Counted from the stretch's first letter, positions 45,505-55,902 are shown. The stretch: 64,000 nucleotides of DNA from Hyphomicrobium zavarzinii ATCC 27496 (GCF_000383415.1 NZ_KB911259.1:151007-215006); one strand, 5' to 3'. The notes: a model not told the origin generated them from the letters alone. Made by a program: numbers and translations.

Positions 45505-45597
45505 TTCCAAGGGGCGCCGGAAAGACCGGCTGAGATCATGGTGGATCCCATGAGAACCCTTCGAACCTGATCCGGCTCATACCGGCGAAGGGATGGA
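45505..45597 (+). promoter_or_regulatory. TPP riboswitch (THI element)
   Basis: The conserved TPP aptamer blocks are present in order: GGGGCGCC, GGCTGAGA, ACCC, GAACCTGATC, CATACCGGCG and AAGGGA. It senses thiamine pyrophosphate and should shut down the downstream membrane-protein gene and thiC. The GAAGGG at its 3' end doubles as the likely ribosome site of the next ORF, so control is probably at translation start; no terminator hairpin with T run follows the aptamer. Confidence 0.95.
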
Positions 45598-45601
45598 CGA
45601 T

Positions 45602-45991
45602 ATGACGAACGCAGAGCTGATAGCCGGCTTTGCCGGACCGCTGTTGATTGCGGTCGCGGCTGCGCTTTTGATCAACCGGCGCACCGTCGCCGGGCTTCTT
45701 ACCGGCACACTGAACAGTCCCGAGTTCATTTTCTTTTCCGGCATTTTCACGCTGCTCGCCGGCTTGGCGATCGTGCGCGTCCACAACATCTGGTCGGCGG
45801 AATGGACGGTGCTCATCACCGTCCTCGGCTGGCTCTGCGTTGTGGGCGGCATCCTGCGCATCATCTGGCCCGAGCATGTCTCAGCCCTGCGCAACAGCGT
45901 GATCAAAGGCGAGAACACGATCACCGCATGGGCCCTTGTCGCCCTGCTGCTCGGCGCCTTTCTGACCGCCAAGGGCTACGCGCTCGTCTAG
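45602..45991 (+). CDS. Riboswitch-linked membrane protein of unknown function
   Basis: This 129-residue protein (132 if the ATG at 45593 is used) has four membrane helices: LIAGFAGPLLIAVAAALLI, FIFFSGIFTLLAGLAIV, WTVLITVLGWLCVVGGILRI and ITAWALVALLLGAFLTAKGY. Loops are short and contain WPEHVSALRNSV. It lies immediately after the TPP aptamer and 90 bp before thiC, so it is almost certainly TPP-controlled. It is not a known thiamine transporter such as ThiT, YkoE or PnuT. A role in uptake or handling of a thiamine precursor is inferred from context only. Confidence 0.8.
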   Translation: MTNAELIAGFAGPLLIAVAAALLINRRTVAGLLTGTLNSPEFIFFSGIFTLLAGLAIVRVHNIWSAEWTVLITVLGWLCVVGGILRIIWPEHVSALRNSVIKGENTITAWALVALLLGAFLTAKGYALV

Positions 45992-48076
<2,085 letters not shown>

Positions 48077-48088
48077 GGAAGAAGAGGC

Positions 48089-48589
48089 TCACTGCGAGGC
48101 GAGCTTCCGCACCTCCACCCAGACCGACCGGCCACCGGCCGTGCTCGGCCGCGTGAACACGTTGCCGATCTCGAGCCGGTCGCCCGGAAATACGCTCCCG
48201 AGATCGAGGCCAAAGGAGCCCTCTTCCTTGGAGGGCTCCTTCCGCAACGCCGATCCCTGATCGTACATCGGCGTCACGATCTGTCCGACGAGCGCTTCGG
48301 GCGCGGCGTCGAGAGGAACGCTAAGCATGCGGCTCGCCCAGCGGCCGTCCGCGTAGCGCCCCGCACCGACCCATCCGTGCCCAACGAAGGCGACGGCTTG
48401 CGGTGTTGGCGTGGCTGGAACCGGCACGGCCGGAACTGCCGCCGTCTCTTGCGTCGCGCGGGTCCCGCTCGTTCTGCACTCCCACACCTTCAGGAACTCG
48501 GTATGCGTGCAGAGACGCTGGTAGTCGGCGATGAACAGCCCCATCAGCAGGGTGCCGGCCACACCAAGAACTTTCGCAACGATGCGCAT
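48089..48589 (-). CDS. Membrane-anchored or exported protein of unknown function
   Basis: This 166-residue protein has one N-terminal hydrophobic segment (VLGVAGTLLMGLFIADY), a Pro/Val/Ala linker (about 45-65) and a soluble domain. The domain has FVGHGWVGAGRYADGRW and a C-terminal block with FPGDRLEIGNVFTRPS and SVWVEVRKL, which reads like a small beta barrel. No named family is recognised. It is convergent with thiC, 12 bp away. Confidence 0.7.
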   Translation of the reverse strand: MRIVAKVLGVAGTLLMGLFIADYQRLCTHTEFLKVWECRTSGTRATQETAAVPAVPVPATPTPQAVAFVGHGWVGAGRYADGRWASRMLSVPLDAAPEALVGQIVTPMYDQGSALRKEPSKEEGSFGLDLGSVFPGDRLEIGNVFTRPSTAGGRSVWVEVRKLASQ

Positions 48590-48707
48590 GGGCTCCCCCG
48601 CTCGCGCCAGCCTGCGCCGAGCTTATCTGCGCATCAGCGATCGGCGCAACCCGCCCCTCGGCCGCTTGGCAAGAGCGCGCGGCCGGGAGAGGCGAGCCTG
48701 AAACCCT

Positions 48708-50066
48708 TCAAAGCAGCGTGCCGCTCAGAACCACCAGCGCCACGCTGAAGTAGATGACGAGCCCCGTCACGTCGACGAGCGTCGCCACGAACGGCGCCGA
48801 CGCGCTCGCCGGATCGAACCCGAGCCGCTTGAGCACGAATGGCAACATTGACCCGGCCAGCGCCCCGAAGGTCACGATACCAACGAGCCCCAGGCCGACC
48901 GTGAGCGCCACCAGCTCCCAATGGGGGCCGTAGTCGTAGATCCCGGCCTTTTGCCAGACGGCGATCCGAACCATGCCGACGACGCCAAGAATGGCGCCCA
49001 GCGTCAAGCCCACCGGAATCTCGCGCAACGCCACACGCCACCAGTCGCGCAGCCGCAATTGACCGAGCGCGAGCGCCCGGATCAGAAGCGACGTGGACTG
49101 CGAGCCCGAGTTTCCTCCCGAGCTCATGATCAGCGGAATGAAGAGGGTGAGCACCACGGCCTTGGCAAGCTCGTCCTCGAAGTGCTGCATCGCGCTTGCC
49201 GTCAGCATCTCGCCAAGGAAGAGCGCGCACAGCCAGCCGGCCCGCTTGTGGATCATGCCGAGGAAGCCGATTTCGAGGTACGGCTTCGGAAGCCCTTCCA
49301 CGCCACCGAATTTCTGTACGTCCTCGGTGCTGATCGAAACGATGGCGTCGATGATATCGTCCACCGTCACGATGCCGAGCACCTGATGGCGTCCATTGAG
49401 CACCGGCACGGCCAGCAGGTCATGGATCGAGATGAGGCGCGCGACCTCCTCCCGGTCCGTATCGGGCGAGACCCAGATCGGCGCCCGGCCGGCGCCAATC
49501 TCCGTGATGCGCTGCTCCGGCTCGCTGGTGATGAGCTGGCGAAGCGACACGACACGCACGAGCTGGCGGCTCGACGGATCGAGCACGAGGATGGCGTAGA
49601 CCGTCTCGCGGGAGGATTCCACGGCCCGGATATGCGCCAGCGTCTGCGCGACCGTGTAGGTGTCGGGCACGCTGACGAACTCCGTCGTCATCAAGCTGCC
49701 GGCCGTTCCTTCAGGATACGCCAGCAGCAGCTTGAGCGACATCGCGGTCTCGAAATCGACCCGCGTGAGCAGCTTCATCCTGTCGTGCCCATCGAGCTCC
49801 CGAAGCGTGTCGGTAGCGCGATCGGCCGACATTCCCTTGAGAACCGCCCCGGACATGTCCACCGGCAGCGCGAGCATCAGCTCGCCCGCACGCGCGAGCT
49901 CCGGCCGGTCGAAAATCTCGATGACATGATCGAGAGGCAGATCCGCGAGCTGAGCCGCGGCGGTCTCTATCCCAAGTTCGTTGATTTGGGCAACGCTGTC
50001 GGCAACGTGCTCTTGGCGCAAACCGCCGCCCAGCCGTGCCCCTTCCGCAACGCGGAGTTCTTCCAT
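48708..50066 (-). CDS. mgtE: Magnesium transporter MgtE
   Basis: The 452-residue channel imports Mg2+ and is gated by cytosolic Mg2+. The N-terminal MgtE_N helical domain (about 30-130) is followed by two CBS domains (about 135-255, with TEFVSVPDTYTVAQTL and GIVTVDDIID). Five membrane helices (about 285-450) include the pore signature SSGGNSGSQS and the acidic end of TM5 near DPASASAPFVATLVDVTG. All domains are present and the length is normal. Confidence 0.96.
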   Translation of the reverse strand: MEELRVAEGARLGGGLRQEHVADSVAQINELGIETAAAQLADLPLDHVIEIFDRPELARAGELMLALPVDMSGAVLKGMSADRATDTLRELDGHDRMKLLTRVDFETAMSLKLLLAYPEGTAGSLMTTEFVSVPDTYTVAQTLAHIRAVESSRETVYAILVLDPSSRQLVRVVSLRQLITSEPEQRITEIGAGRAPIWVSPDTDREEVARLISIHDLLAVPVLNGRHQVLGIVTVDDIIDAIVSISTEDVQKFGGVEGLPKPYLEIGFLGMIHKRAGWLCALFLGEMLTASAMQHFEDELAKAVVLTLFIPLIMSSGGNSGSQSTSLLIRALALGQLRLRDWWRVALREIPVGLTLGAILGVVGMVRIAVWQKAGIYDYGPHWELVALTVGLGLVGIVTFGALAGSMLPFVLKRLGFDPASASAPFVATLVDVTGLVIYFSVALVVLSGTLL

Positions 50067-50340
50067 GGCTCACCTCACGATCCGCCGTTCGCGGAGGACC
50101 GTGGGAGCCCGACGTAGAGTTAACGTCGATCCACGAGCAGCCGCGACGGCAAACACAATCGACTACTGTCGCTTGGCATCACGTCGTTTCCTTTGGATTG
50201 CGGGCGCAACGAGCCCGCGCCCGGTATATGAGACGGCACGCACGGAAGGTCAAGCGGAAGCCGCCCTCCGCATCCGTTTTCATCCGAGCCGTCGTGCTTT
50301 AGGGTAGCCCCGCACACTGGGGGAATTTGGGGGAACGGCC

Positions 50341-50751
50341 GTGAAGCTCAAGTCGTCGCAGCTCTGCGAGCTGATTGGAATTGCAATCCTGCTGGCTTCG
50401 GCCGCCGCGCAGCTTTTCTACCTCGAGCCCCTGAAGCGCGAGATCGAATGGCGCCTCGCCACGTTCTCCACACAGCAGTCGGCCCAGGTCCAGACCAGCG
50501 CGATGTTCGAGAACCACCTCTCCGTGCTCGCCTTGATGAACGCGCCGCCCGAGCAGGTGAAAAAGGCCGAGGCCCGGCGCGACGAGATCCTTGGCCAGTT
50601 CAAGACCGCCGACGCCAACATCTCCGATTTCATGATCGAGAAGGAGCGGGTGGAAAGCTATATCGAGGTGATCGTCATCGCGCTCTTTGCCTTCGGAAGC
50701 CTGCTCGCCGGCATCGGCCGCATGATCGAGATGCAGGCCAGGCCGGACTGA
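50341..50751 (+). CDS. Two-helix membrane protein with a coiled-coil middle
   Basis: This 136-residue protein has an N-terminal helix (CELIGIAILLASAAAQLFYL), a charged helical middle (about 30-100, with VKKAEARRDEILGQFKTADA) and a C-terminal helix (YIEVIVIALFAFGSLLAGIG). The topology suggests a periplasmic coiled-coil loop between two membrane anchors. It starts at GTG 50341, with GGGGGAAC about 7 nt upstream. No family or function is recognised. Confidence 0.75.
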   Translation: MKLKSSQLCELIGIAILLASAAAQLFYLEPLKREIEWRLATFSTQQSAQVQTSAMFENHLSVLALMNAPPEQVKKAEARRDEILGQFKTADANISDFMIEKERVESYIEVIVIALFAFGSLLAGIGRMIEMQARPD

Positions 50752-50899
50752 GCCCTCTTCCGGGGCGCCCATCCCCGGAGGCGCCCGCCCGCCTGCTCCC
50801 GGCAGAAAATTTAAAGGTTATTGCCGCCTCTGAGGCGCGGCCGCGCCGGAACAGGCGTAAGATTTGGCTCTCCCTCCGGCCCCAACGCGAGGCAGACCC

Positions 50900-51220
50900 A
50901 TGACGCAGCAAATCCCGCTTCCCGCGCTCGCTCTCTCCGTGATGGCAACCATCACACTCGGCGCGTTCGCACAGCCCTCCCCGGCTCGCGCAGAAAAACT
51001 CGAAGTGTCCAAAGACATCATCGCCGTGCAGATCCGCAAGCAGGGTTTCGAATGCGAGAACCCCGAAAGCGCGGAACGCGATGAGAAAGCCTCGCAGCCC
51101 GATAGCGAGGTCTGGATCCTGAGATGCGAGGGCATGAGCTACCGGGTGCAGCTCGTCCCCAACATGGCCGCGAAGGTGGAACGCCTCTCCGAAAAGCAGC
51201 CGCCGCCTGACAAGCCCTGA
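50900..51220 (+). CDS. Small exported protein of unknown function
   Basis: This 106-residue protein has a signal peptide (PALALSVMATITLGAFAQ then SPARA). The mature part holds two Cys (FECENP and LRCEGMSYRV) that could form a disulfide. The segment AVQIRKQGFECENPESAERD followed by DSEVWILRCEGMSYRV recalls small PepSY-like periplasmic proteins, but I do not claim membership. The ATG at 50900 has GCGAGG ahead. Confidence 0.7.
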   Translation: MTQQIPLPALALSVMATITLGAFAQPSPARAEKLEVSKDIIAVQIRKQGFECENPESAERDEKASQPDSEVWILRCEGMSYRVQLVPNMAAKVERLSEKQPPPDKP

Positions 51221-51235
51221 CGCCCGCCTCCGTCG

Positions 51236-51505
51236 CTAGGCGCCGAACCTCAGCGCGTTGCGTGCCTTCGCCTTGGCAGCCTCTGCCTCGCGATCGCGCG
51301 GCGGTGCGAGCGTCACCAGCGAACCGAGCAACTCATGAGCCGCCGCCGCGACTTGATCGACGGCTTTGTTGAAGGCCTCTTCGTTGGTCTGCGACGGCCT
51401 CTTGAAGCCCGAGATCTTCCGCACGAACTGTAAGGCCGAAGCGCGGATCTCCTCCTCGCTCGCGGGCGGCGAGAAATTGTAGAGCGTCTTGATATTGCGG
51501 CACAT
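51236..51505 (-). CDS. DUF2277 family protein
   Basis: The 89-residue protein begins MCRNIKTLYNFSPPASEEE, the invariant DUF2277 opening, followed by IRASALQFVRKISGF and a helical end. The family is widespread in proteobacteria and actinobacteria. Function is unknown; the N-terminal Cys right after Met is conserved. It is downstream of the glutathione peroxidase gene on the same strand, 64 bp away. Confidence 0.92.
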   Translation of the reverse strand: MCRNIKTLYNFSPPASEEEIRASALQFVRKISGFKRPSQTNEEAFNKAVDQVAAAAHELLGSLVTLAPPRDREAEAAKAKARNALRFGA

Positions 51506-51569
51506 GAAAAAGGTCCTCGATCTTGTTCACGATCTGAAGACGTCTAGCCTTGCTCCATTCCGGCAGGGC

Positions 51570-52169
51570 TCATTGAGCGGCCGCCGCCACCTTCGGCTTC
51601 TTCAGCTCCGCTTCCACCGCAGAAACCAGGCGGTCCGCATCCGGCGTCGTCATGGAAAAGAAGCTCGTCACGAGCTTGCCGTCGCGCCCCACCAGATACT
51701 TGTGAAAGTTCCACTTCGGCGCATTCATCCATCCCAGCTCATCGCGCGCCCACTTGTAGAAGGGATGCGCGCCGTCGCCTGAAACCACATTCTTGTCGGT
51801 CAGCGGAAACTCGACGCCGAACATCCCCTCGCAGAATTCCTTGATCTCACCCGCCGCCTTCGGCTCCTGCGCGCCGAAATCGTTCGACGGCACGCCGATC
51901 ACCGCGAAGCCTTGCGGGGCATACTTCTGATGCAGCTCCTGAAGCGCCTTGTACTGCTTCGTGAACCCGCAGAACGAGGCGGTGTTCACGACCAGAAGTA
52001 CCTGGCCGCGGAAGTCCGAAAGCGGCATCGGCTTGCCGTCGATGGACGTGAAGGAGAAATCCCAAGCCGTCCGCGCCGCGCCGCCCCCATCGCCCGCGAG
52101 CCCATCGGCGGCAAGCACGGACGAGGTGAGACCGAGTACGGCGGCAAACGTTGCGAGCTTCGAGGGCAT
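51570..52169 (-). CDS. Exported glutathione peroxidase (Cys type)
   Basis: The 199-residue thioredoxin-fold peroxidase reduces hydroperoxides. It has a signal peptide (LATFAAVLGLTSSVLAADG). The catalytic tetrad is recognisable: Cys67 in NTASFCGFT, Gln in VPSNDFGAQEP, Trp and Asn in APKWNFHKYLV. Cys replaces selenocysteine, and in bacteria such enzymes often use thioredoxin. The ATG at 52169 has GGAGG about 8 nt upstream; a longer frame begins earlier but lacks support. Export to the periplasm is inferred from the leader. Confidence 0.93.
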   Translation of the reverse strand: MPSKLATFAAVLGLTSSVLAADGLAGDGGGAARTAWDFSFTSIDGKPMPLSDFRGQVLLVVNTASFCGFTKQYKALQELHQKYAPQGFAVIGVPSNDFGAQEPKAAGEIKEFCEGMFGVEFPLTDKNVVSGDGAHPFYKWARDELGWMNAPKWNFHKYLVGRDGKLVTSFFSMTTPDADRLVSAVEAELKKPKVAAAAQ

Positions 52170-52395
52170 CAATGGCCTCCACGGCAGGAAAGGGAATGGG
52201 ACGAGACGTCGAAAAAACACCGGAAAAACGAGCGAAACGCGCCACCTGGACGAGTTGTAGACCACGCGCGCCGGCCTCGCACACCTTTACGTGGGAACCT
52301 TGGCGCCGGATTTCCACGCGTTGCAGCAACTATCCAAATCGTAACTTTTCAGATCGCGCGAAGCATGGCACGCTTACCCCATCGTTCAACAACTG

Positions 52396-52408
52396 GAAGG
52401 AGGTGATC
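52396..52408 (+). promoter_or_regulatory. Full-length anti-16S Shine-Dalgarno
   Basis: The sequence AAGGAGGTGATCC is, base for base, the complement of the 16S rRNA 3' end (GGATCACCTCCTT). Its GGAGG is about 8 nt before the ATG at 52411. Ordinary genes here use only 4-6 of these bases. Confidence 0.8.
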
Positions 52409-52410
52409 CG

Positions 52411-52488
52411 ATGTCGAGTGGGATCTTGAGGACGGCGATGTCGCGGTCGCTGGGTTTCAAGCCGGATCTGCCTCTGGTAGCGGCTTAA
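52411..52488 (+). CDS. 25-residue peptide ORF with its own terminator
   Basis: An ATG right after the full-length Shine-Dalgarno opens a 25-codon frame beginning MSSGILRTAMSRS and ending PDLPLVAA, stop TAA at 52486-52488. A perfect terminator follows 58 bp later. Neighbours on both sides lie on the other strand, so this is a free-standing transcript and not an attenuator leader of the next gene. The peptide is slightly basic and not a clear membrane helix. No family is recognised. It may encode a very strongly translated small protein, or be an RNA that acts through ribosome binding. Confidence 0.6.
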   Translation: MSSGILRTAMSRSLGFKPDLPLVAA

Positions 52489-52546
52489 GCCAAGCGACAA
52501 GCGGCCGGGCGCAACAATCGCTCGAATAAGCCGCCTGAATCTCACG

Positions 52547-52578
52547 GGGGCTGTCCATCGGACAGCCCCTTTGCTTTT
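52547..52578 (+). terminator. Rho-independent terminator after the 25-codon ORF
   Basis: GGGGCTGTCC and GGACAGCCCC form a perfect 10-bp stem around loop ATC, followed by TTTGCTTTT. It may also serve the convergent inhibitor gene. Confidence 0.93.
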
Positions 52579-52600
52579 GCGGTAAGCCGCTGCGCGAGCG

Positions 52601-53092
52601 CTACTTGTCGGCGCCATCGTCGAACATCTGCTCGCCCGGGTTCTCCATGGAATCCTGGGGCGGATCGCTACCCTCTTCTTCAGGCAACGCATCGGGCGCC
52701 TCGCCGACGACCTCGACGGAAACCTCTTGCGTCTTGGCCACCTTGGGATCGTTGGCCCTCACATACTTGAAGACGAGCGTTGCCGTGCCCGGCGCCACGC
52801 CCGTCACGAGAACCTGGAATTTCTGAGGGGCTCCGAGCACGGGTCTCTCGCCCGGCGCCAGCTCCCGCTTGGCATAGCCCAGGAGATCCACCGTGACGGA
52901 CTTGGGAACCTTGTCGATCGCCCAGGCGTACCCGGTGGACGGATTGCCGTCGAGTTCAAGCGTCGTGGTGTCTCCCACCGTGACCTGCACCCGCGTTTCC
53001 TGCGCCCGCACGTGCTCCGAAAAACCCGGAAGCCCCGCGAGACCTGCAAGCAGCAAGGTTAAGACCGCACGGCGGCATGGACCGATCGACAT
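52601..53092 (-). CDS. Exported chagasin-type (I42) peptidase inhibitor family protein
   Basis: This 163-residue protein has a signal peptide (AVLTLLLAGLAGLPGFS). A chagasin fold follows (about 35-130), with the first inhibitory loop NPSTGYAW at 50-57 (family consensus NP-S/T-TGY-W). Later beta strands include ATLVFKYVRANDP. The tail is acidic (about 135-163). Chagasin-family proteins inhibit papain-like cysteine peptidases. Bacterial members are often periplasmic, and their targets are mostly unknown. The second and third loops are less clear, so inhibitory activity is inferred from the first loop only. Confidence 0.85.
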   Translation of the reverse strand: MSIGPCRRAVLTLLLAGLAGLPGFSEHVRAQETRVQVTVGDTTTLELDGNPSTGYAWAIDKVPKSVTVDLLGYAKRELAPGERPVLGAPQKFQVLVTGVAPGTATLVFKYVRANDPKVAKTQEVSVEVVGEAPDALPEEEGSDPPQDSMENPGEQMFDDGADK

Positions 53093-53222
53093 CCGACATC
53101 CCTCTCGATAACGCCTAAGCCATCGAGCTTCGCACGCAGGGCAAGCACCCGTCCATATGGCCCCGGCAGGCCGAGCCTCGCCCGTTGCCCCACAACCATT
53201 TATCCATTGCCAATCTCCCCTC

Positions 53223-53255
<33 letters not shown>

Positions 53256-53274
53256 CCTCAACCGGTCTCACCCC

Positions 53275-53676
53275 ATGCCCCTGCTCCGCTTCGATCTCAT
53301 CGAGGGCCGCTCCGACGAGGAGCTGAAAACTCTCCTCGACGCCGCTCATCGCGCCATGCTGGCCGCCTTCAAGGTGCCGGAGCGCGACCGCTATCAGATC
53401 GTCCACGAGCACAAGCCCTCGCGCCTCATCGTTGAGGACACCGGACTCGGCATTCCGCGCACCGACAAGGTCGTGTTCCTGCAGGTGACGAGCCGTCCGC
53501 GCGGGCGGGCACCCAAGGAGACCTTTTACCGTCTTCTTGTCGAGGAGCTGGAACGAAGCTGCGGCATCGCCCCGAGCGACGTGGTCGTGTCCATCGTCGA
53601 GAACACGGACGAGGACTGGTCGTTCGGCCATGGCCGCGCCCAGTTCCTCACGGGCGAGCTCGGCACCAAAGGCTGA
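53275..53676 (+). CDS. Tautomerase-family protein
   Basis: The 133-residue protein starts MPLLRFDLIEGRSDEELKTL, the pattern of the 4-oxalocrotonate tautomerase superfamily with catalytic Pro1 after Met removal. RYQIVHEHKPSRLIVEDTGL and VFLQVTSRPRGRAPKETFYR match the longer family, related to cis-CaaD and malonate-semialdehyde decarboxylase types, rather than the 62-residue 4-OT. The substrate is unknown. The ATG at 53275 puts Pro at position 2; upstream open frame spans the tandem repeat and is rejected. Confidence 0.87.
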   Translation: MPLLRFDLIEGRSDEELKTLLDAAHRAMLAAFKVPERDRYQIVHEHKPSRLIVEDTGLGIPRTDKVVFLQVTSRPRGRAPKETFYRLLVEELERSCGIAPSDVVVSIVENTDEDWSFGHGRAQFLTGELGTKG

Positions 53677-53843
53677 CGCCTCCCCTCATTATCAAGACCG
53701 GGAGCAGAATGGCCGCCGTGCATCAGCCGGCCGGCGCTCGCGACAAAATCGTCCCGTTCACTCTTTAACGACAAATTTTCTCCATCAGGCGGTGTTTCTG
53801 TCCATAGTGGATCACCGTAGCGTGGGTTTTAGGGGAGGTAAGC

Positions 53844-54371
53844 GTGTTCAGCCGAGGTTCCAATTCCGATTCCGGTCTGCCGAAGCCGCCGGTCATTCCG
53901 AGTGCAATTCCGACGGGCGCCGCGCCCTCGGCCGCTCCAGCCCCTGTCGCCAATGGCCGGTCCTCTCCCTTCGGCGCCGCCTCCACCATGGGGCAATCGG
54001 TGATCGGCACGGACCTCACCATTCTCGGCGACAAGATCACCATCATCTCTCAGAACAAGCTCCAGATCGACGGCGACGTCCGCGGCGACGTCACCGGCAA
54101 GCAGATCGTGATCGGTGAGGACGGCTCTGTCATCGGCACCGTCTGCGCCGAGCAGATCGAGGTGCGCGGCGGCGTGCGTGGTGCGATCAAGGCACAGAAC
54201 GTGATGCTGCATCCGACCGCTGAGGTCGAGGGCGACATCTTCCATCAGACGCTGTCGATCTCCGAAGGCGCCCAGTTCGACGGCCGCGTGCGCCGCGCGA
54301 AGGATCTCGCGGAGATCTCGCCGAACCTGGATGTGAACAGCTACCCGGTTGGCCAACAGCAGACCGGCTGA
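53844..54371 (+). CDS. bacA: Bactofilin-family cytoskeletal protein
   Basis: The 175-residue protein has a Pro/Ala/Ser-rich N-terminal tail (about 1-45) and a bactofilin beta-helix core (about 48-150). The core contains IGTDLTILGDKITI, LQIDGDVRGDV, VIGEDGSVIGTV and AEVEGDIFH. Bactofilins polymerise without nucleotide into membrane-associated filaments that place cell-wall enzymes, stalks or buds, fitting a budding or asymmetrically growing alphaproteobacterium. It starts at GTG 53844, with GGGAGG about 7 nt upstream. Confidence 0.93.
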   Translation: MFSRGSNSDSGLPKPPVIPSAIPTGAAPSAAPAPVANGRSSPFGAASTMGQSVIGTDLTILGDKITIISQNKLQIDGDVRGDVTGKQIVIGEDGSVIGTVCAEQIEVRGGVRGAIKAQNVMLHPTAEVEGDIFHQTLSISEGAQFDGRVRRAKDLAEISPNLDVNSYPVGQQQTG

Positions 54372-54396
54372 CCGGCGCTGACAACTACGAGTTAAA

Positions 54397-54432
54397 AGCC
54401 CTCCTCCGGCTGCCGGAAGAGGGCTTTTTCTT
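54397..54432 (+). terminator. Rho-independent terminator after the bactofilin gene
   Basis: AGCCCTCCTCCGG and CCGGAAGAGGGCT pair with one mismatch around CTG, then TTTTCTTTT. Confidence 0.9.
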
Positions 54433-54541
54433 TTGCTGCGCTAGACCATGATCGCTCGGACACTTGTCAGTCCGAAGCGTGAATCATCGATCTCAATAAA
54501 GCCGTGAAGCGCTCTCCTGATCAATCAAACTCGATCGCGCT

Positions 54542-54871
54542 CTAGAACGGACGACGCCCCACGCTGTTGGCGTCGATGCAGGCGAGATAGATGCGATTGT
54601 CCCGGCCCACGTGCTGGCACACGTTGCGCTTGAGATTGGGGTTCTGACGGATCGAATTCGCCGAAACCTTTATGCCGTACTCGCGCGCGACCTTGGCCAC
54701 GAGCTCGTCCTGGCAGTACGGGGTCGCGAGCGGCACGCCGTTCACCATCTGGTTTCCGTTCACGCACTTGATGCGAGCCTCGGCCGGCTGCGCGGCGGCG
54801 AGGAAGGCCATCGGAAGGGCCAGCGCGGCATACAGAGCACCGGCACGGCCACCACGGGAAGTGAAACGCAT
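54542..54871 (-). CDS. Small exported protein of unknown function
   Basis: This 109-residue protein has a signal peptide (GALYAALALPMAFLAAAQPAEA). The mature part has four Cys (IKCVNGNQMV, TPYCQDELVA, KRNVCQHVG, YLACIDANS), enough for two disulfides, and ends in a short basic tail. Similar Cys-patterned small proteins occur in Hyphomicrobiales; I know no function. AAGGAG lies about 9 nt before the ATG at 54871. Confidence 0.78.
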   Translation of the reverse strand: MRFTSRGGRAGALYAALALPMAFLAAAQPAEARIKCVNGNQMVNGVPLATPYCQDELVAKVAREYGIKVSANSIRQNPNLKRNVCQHVGRDNRIYLACIDANSVGRRPF

Positions 54872-55092
54872 GAAATATCTCCTTGAATAGACGTCCGGCC
54901 GACGGGATGCGCCCGCAGCGGACGGTCAGGCTCGATGGGGCACTGAGCTAGCCTTGCCCGACACCGAGACGCAGTTCCTAAAGAAACACGCATAAGATCT
55001 GTCGAGGGTGACCGCCGCGCGACACCTTGGCAAACCTGTCTTGCTGTAAGGTATGAACCCGCCGGATGAGTTCAAGGCGGCTGAGGACATGC

Positions 55093-55902
55093 ATGCTGAC
55101 GATCTACGACACCACGGGCACGAGCCTGCTGAAGCACGACGATACCGCCGCCATCACCGCCGACACGGTTTGGTTCGACCTTCTCAACCCGACCAAGGAA
55201 GAGGACAACCGCGTCGAAGACCTGCTCAAGATCTCGGTGCCGACGCGCGCCGAGATGCGCGAGATCGAAGCCTCGAGCCGCTTCTATCAGGAGAACGGCG
55301 CGAGCTACATGACGGGCTTCATCGTCCACAACATCGATGAGCACACCCTCGGCTCGTCCACCCTCACCTTCATCCTGACTGGCAACGCGCTCGTCACCGT
55401 GCGCTATTCGGACAGCAAGGCTTTTCCCGCCTTCCTCTCGCGCGTCGAGCGCGGCGATGCCACCTGCCGCACAGGCGCCGGCATCATGATCGGCCTCATA
55501 GAGACGTTGATCGAGCGGCAGGCCGATCTCATCGAGCAGATCCAGGATCGCGTCGACAAGCTTGCCAAGGGCGTTTTCGAGCTTCAGAAGCGGCGCACGC
55601 GCGACACCAAGCTCGACGCGCTGCTCAAGGGCATCGGAGCCCAGGGCGACATCGTCGCCCGCGTAACGGAAAGCGCGACCTCCCTCGAGCGTGTGCTGCA
55701 TGTGCTGAAGAACACGGCCCAGGAGCGCAACTGCGACGGCAAGATCTTTCAGCGCATCGAGACGGCCGACCGCGACCTCACCTCTCTTGCCGAGCACATG
55801 CGCTTTCTCATCGCGGCTGGCTGTGAGAAGAGCGTCACGCGAGACCGCGAAGCGCGCGACACATTCTCGCCGCATTTCCAGAGCGTTGCGAAACTCTCGT
55901 AA
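55093..55902 (+). CDS. CorA-like protein lacking the membrane domain
   Basis: This 269-residue protein matches the cytoplasmic part of a CorA Mg2+ channel: VWFDLLNPTKEEDNRVEDLL, VPTREMREIE-like VPTRAEMREIEASS, then the long helical region ending LTSLAEHMRFL near residue 244. In CorA this helix continues into two membrane helices with the GMN pore motif. Here the last 25 residues are unrelated and polar (CEKSVTRDREARDTFSPHFQ), and no other frame downstream encodes the missing part. It is either a degraded gene or a soluble regulator derived from CorA. GAGGA lies about 7 nt before the ATG at 55093. Confidence 0.8.
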   Translation: MLTIYDTTGTSLLKHDDTAAITADTVWFDLLNPTKEEDNRVEDLLKISVPTRAEMREIEASSRFYQENGASYMTGFIVHNIDEHTLGSSTLTFILTGNALVTVRYSDSKAFPAFLSRVERGDATCRTGAGIMIGLIETLIERQADLIEQIQDRVDKLAKGVFELQKRRTRDTKLDALLKGIGAQGDIVARVTESATSLERVLHVLKNTAQERNCDGKIFQRIETADRDLTSLAEHMRFLIAAGCEKSVTRDREARDTFSPHFQSVAKLS

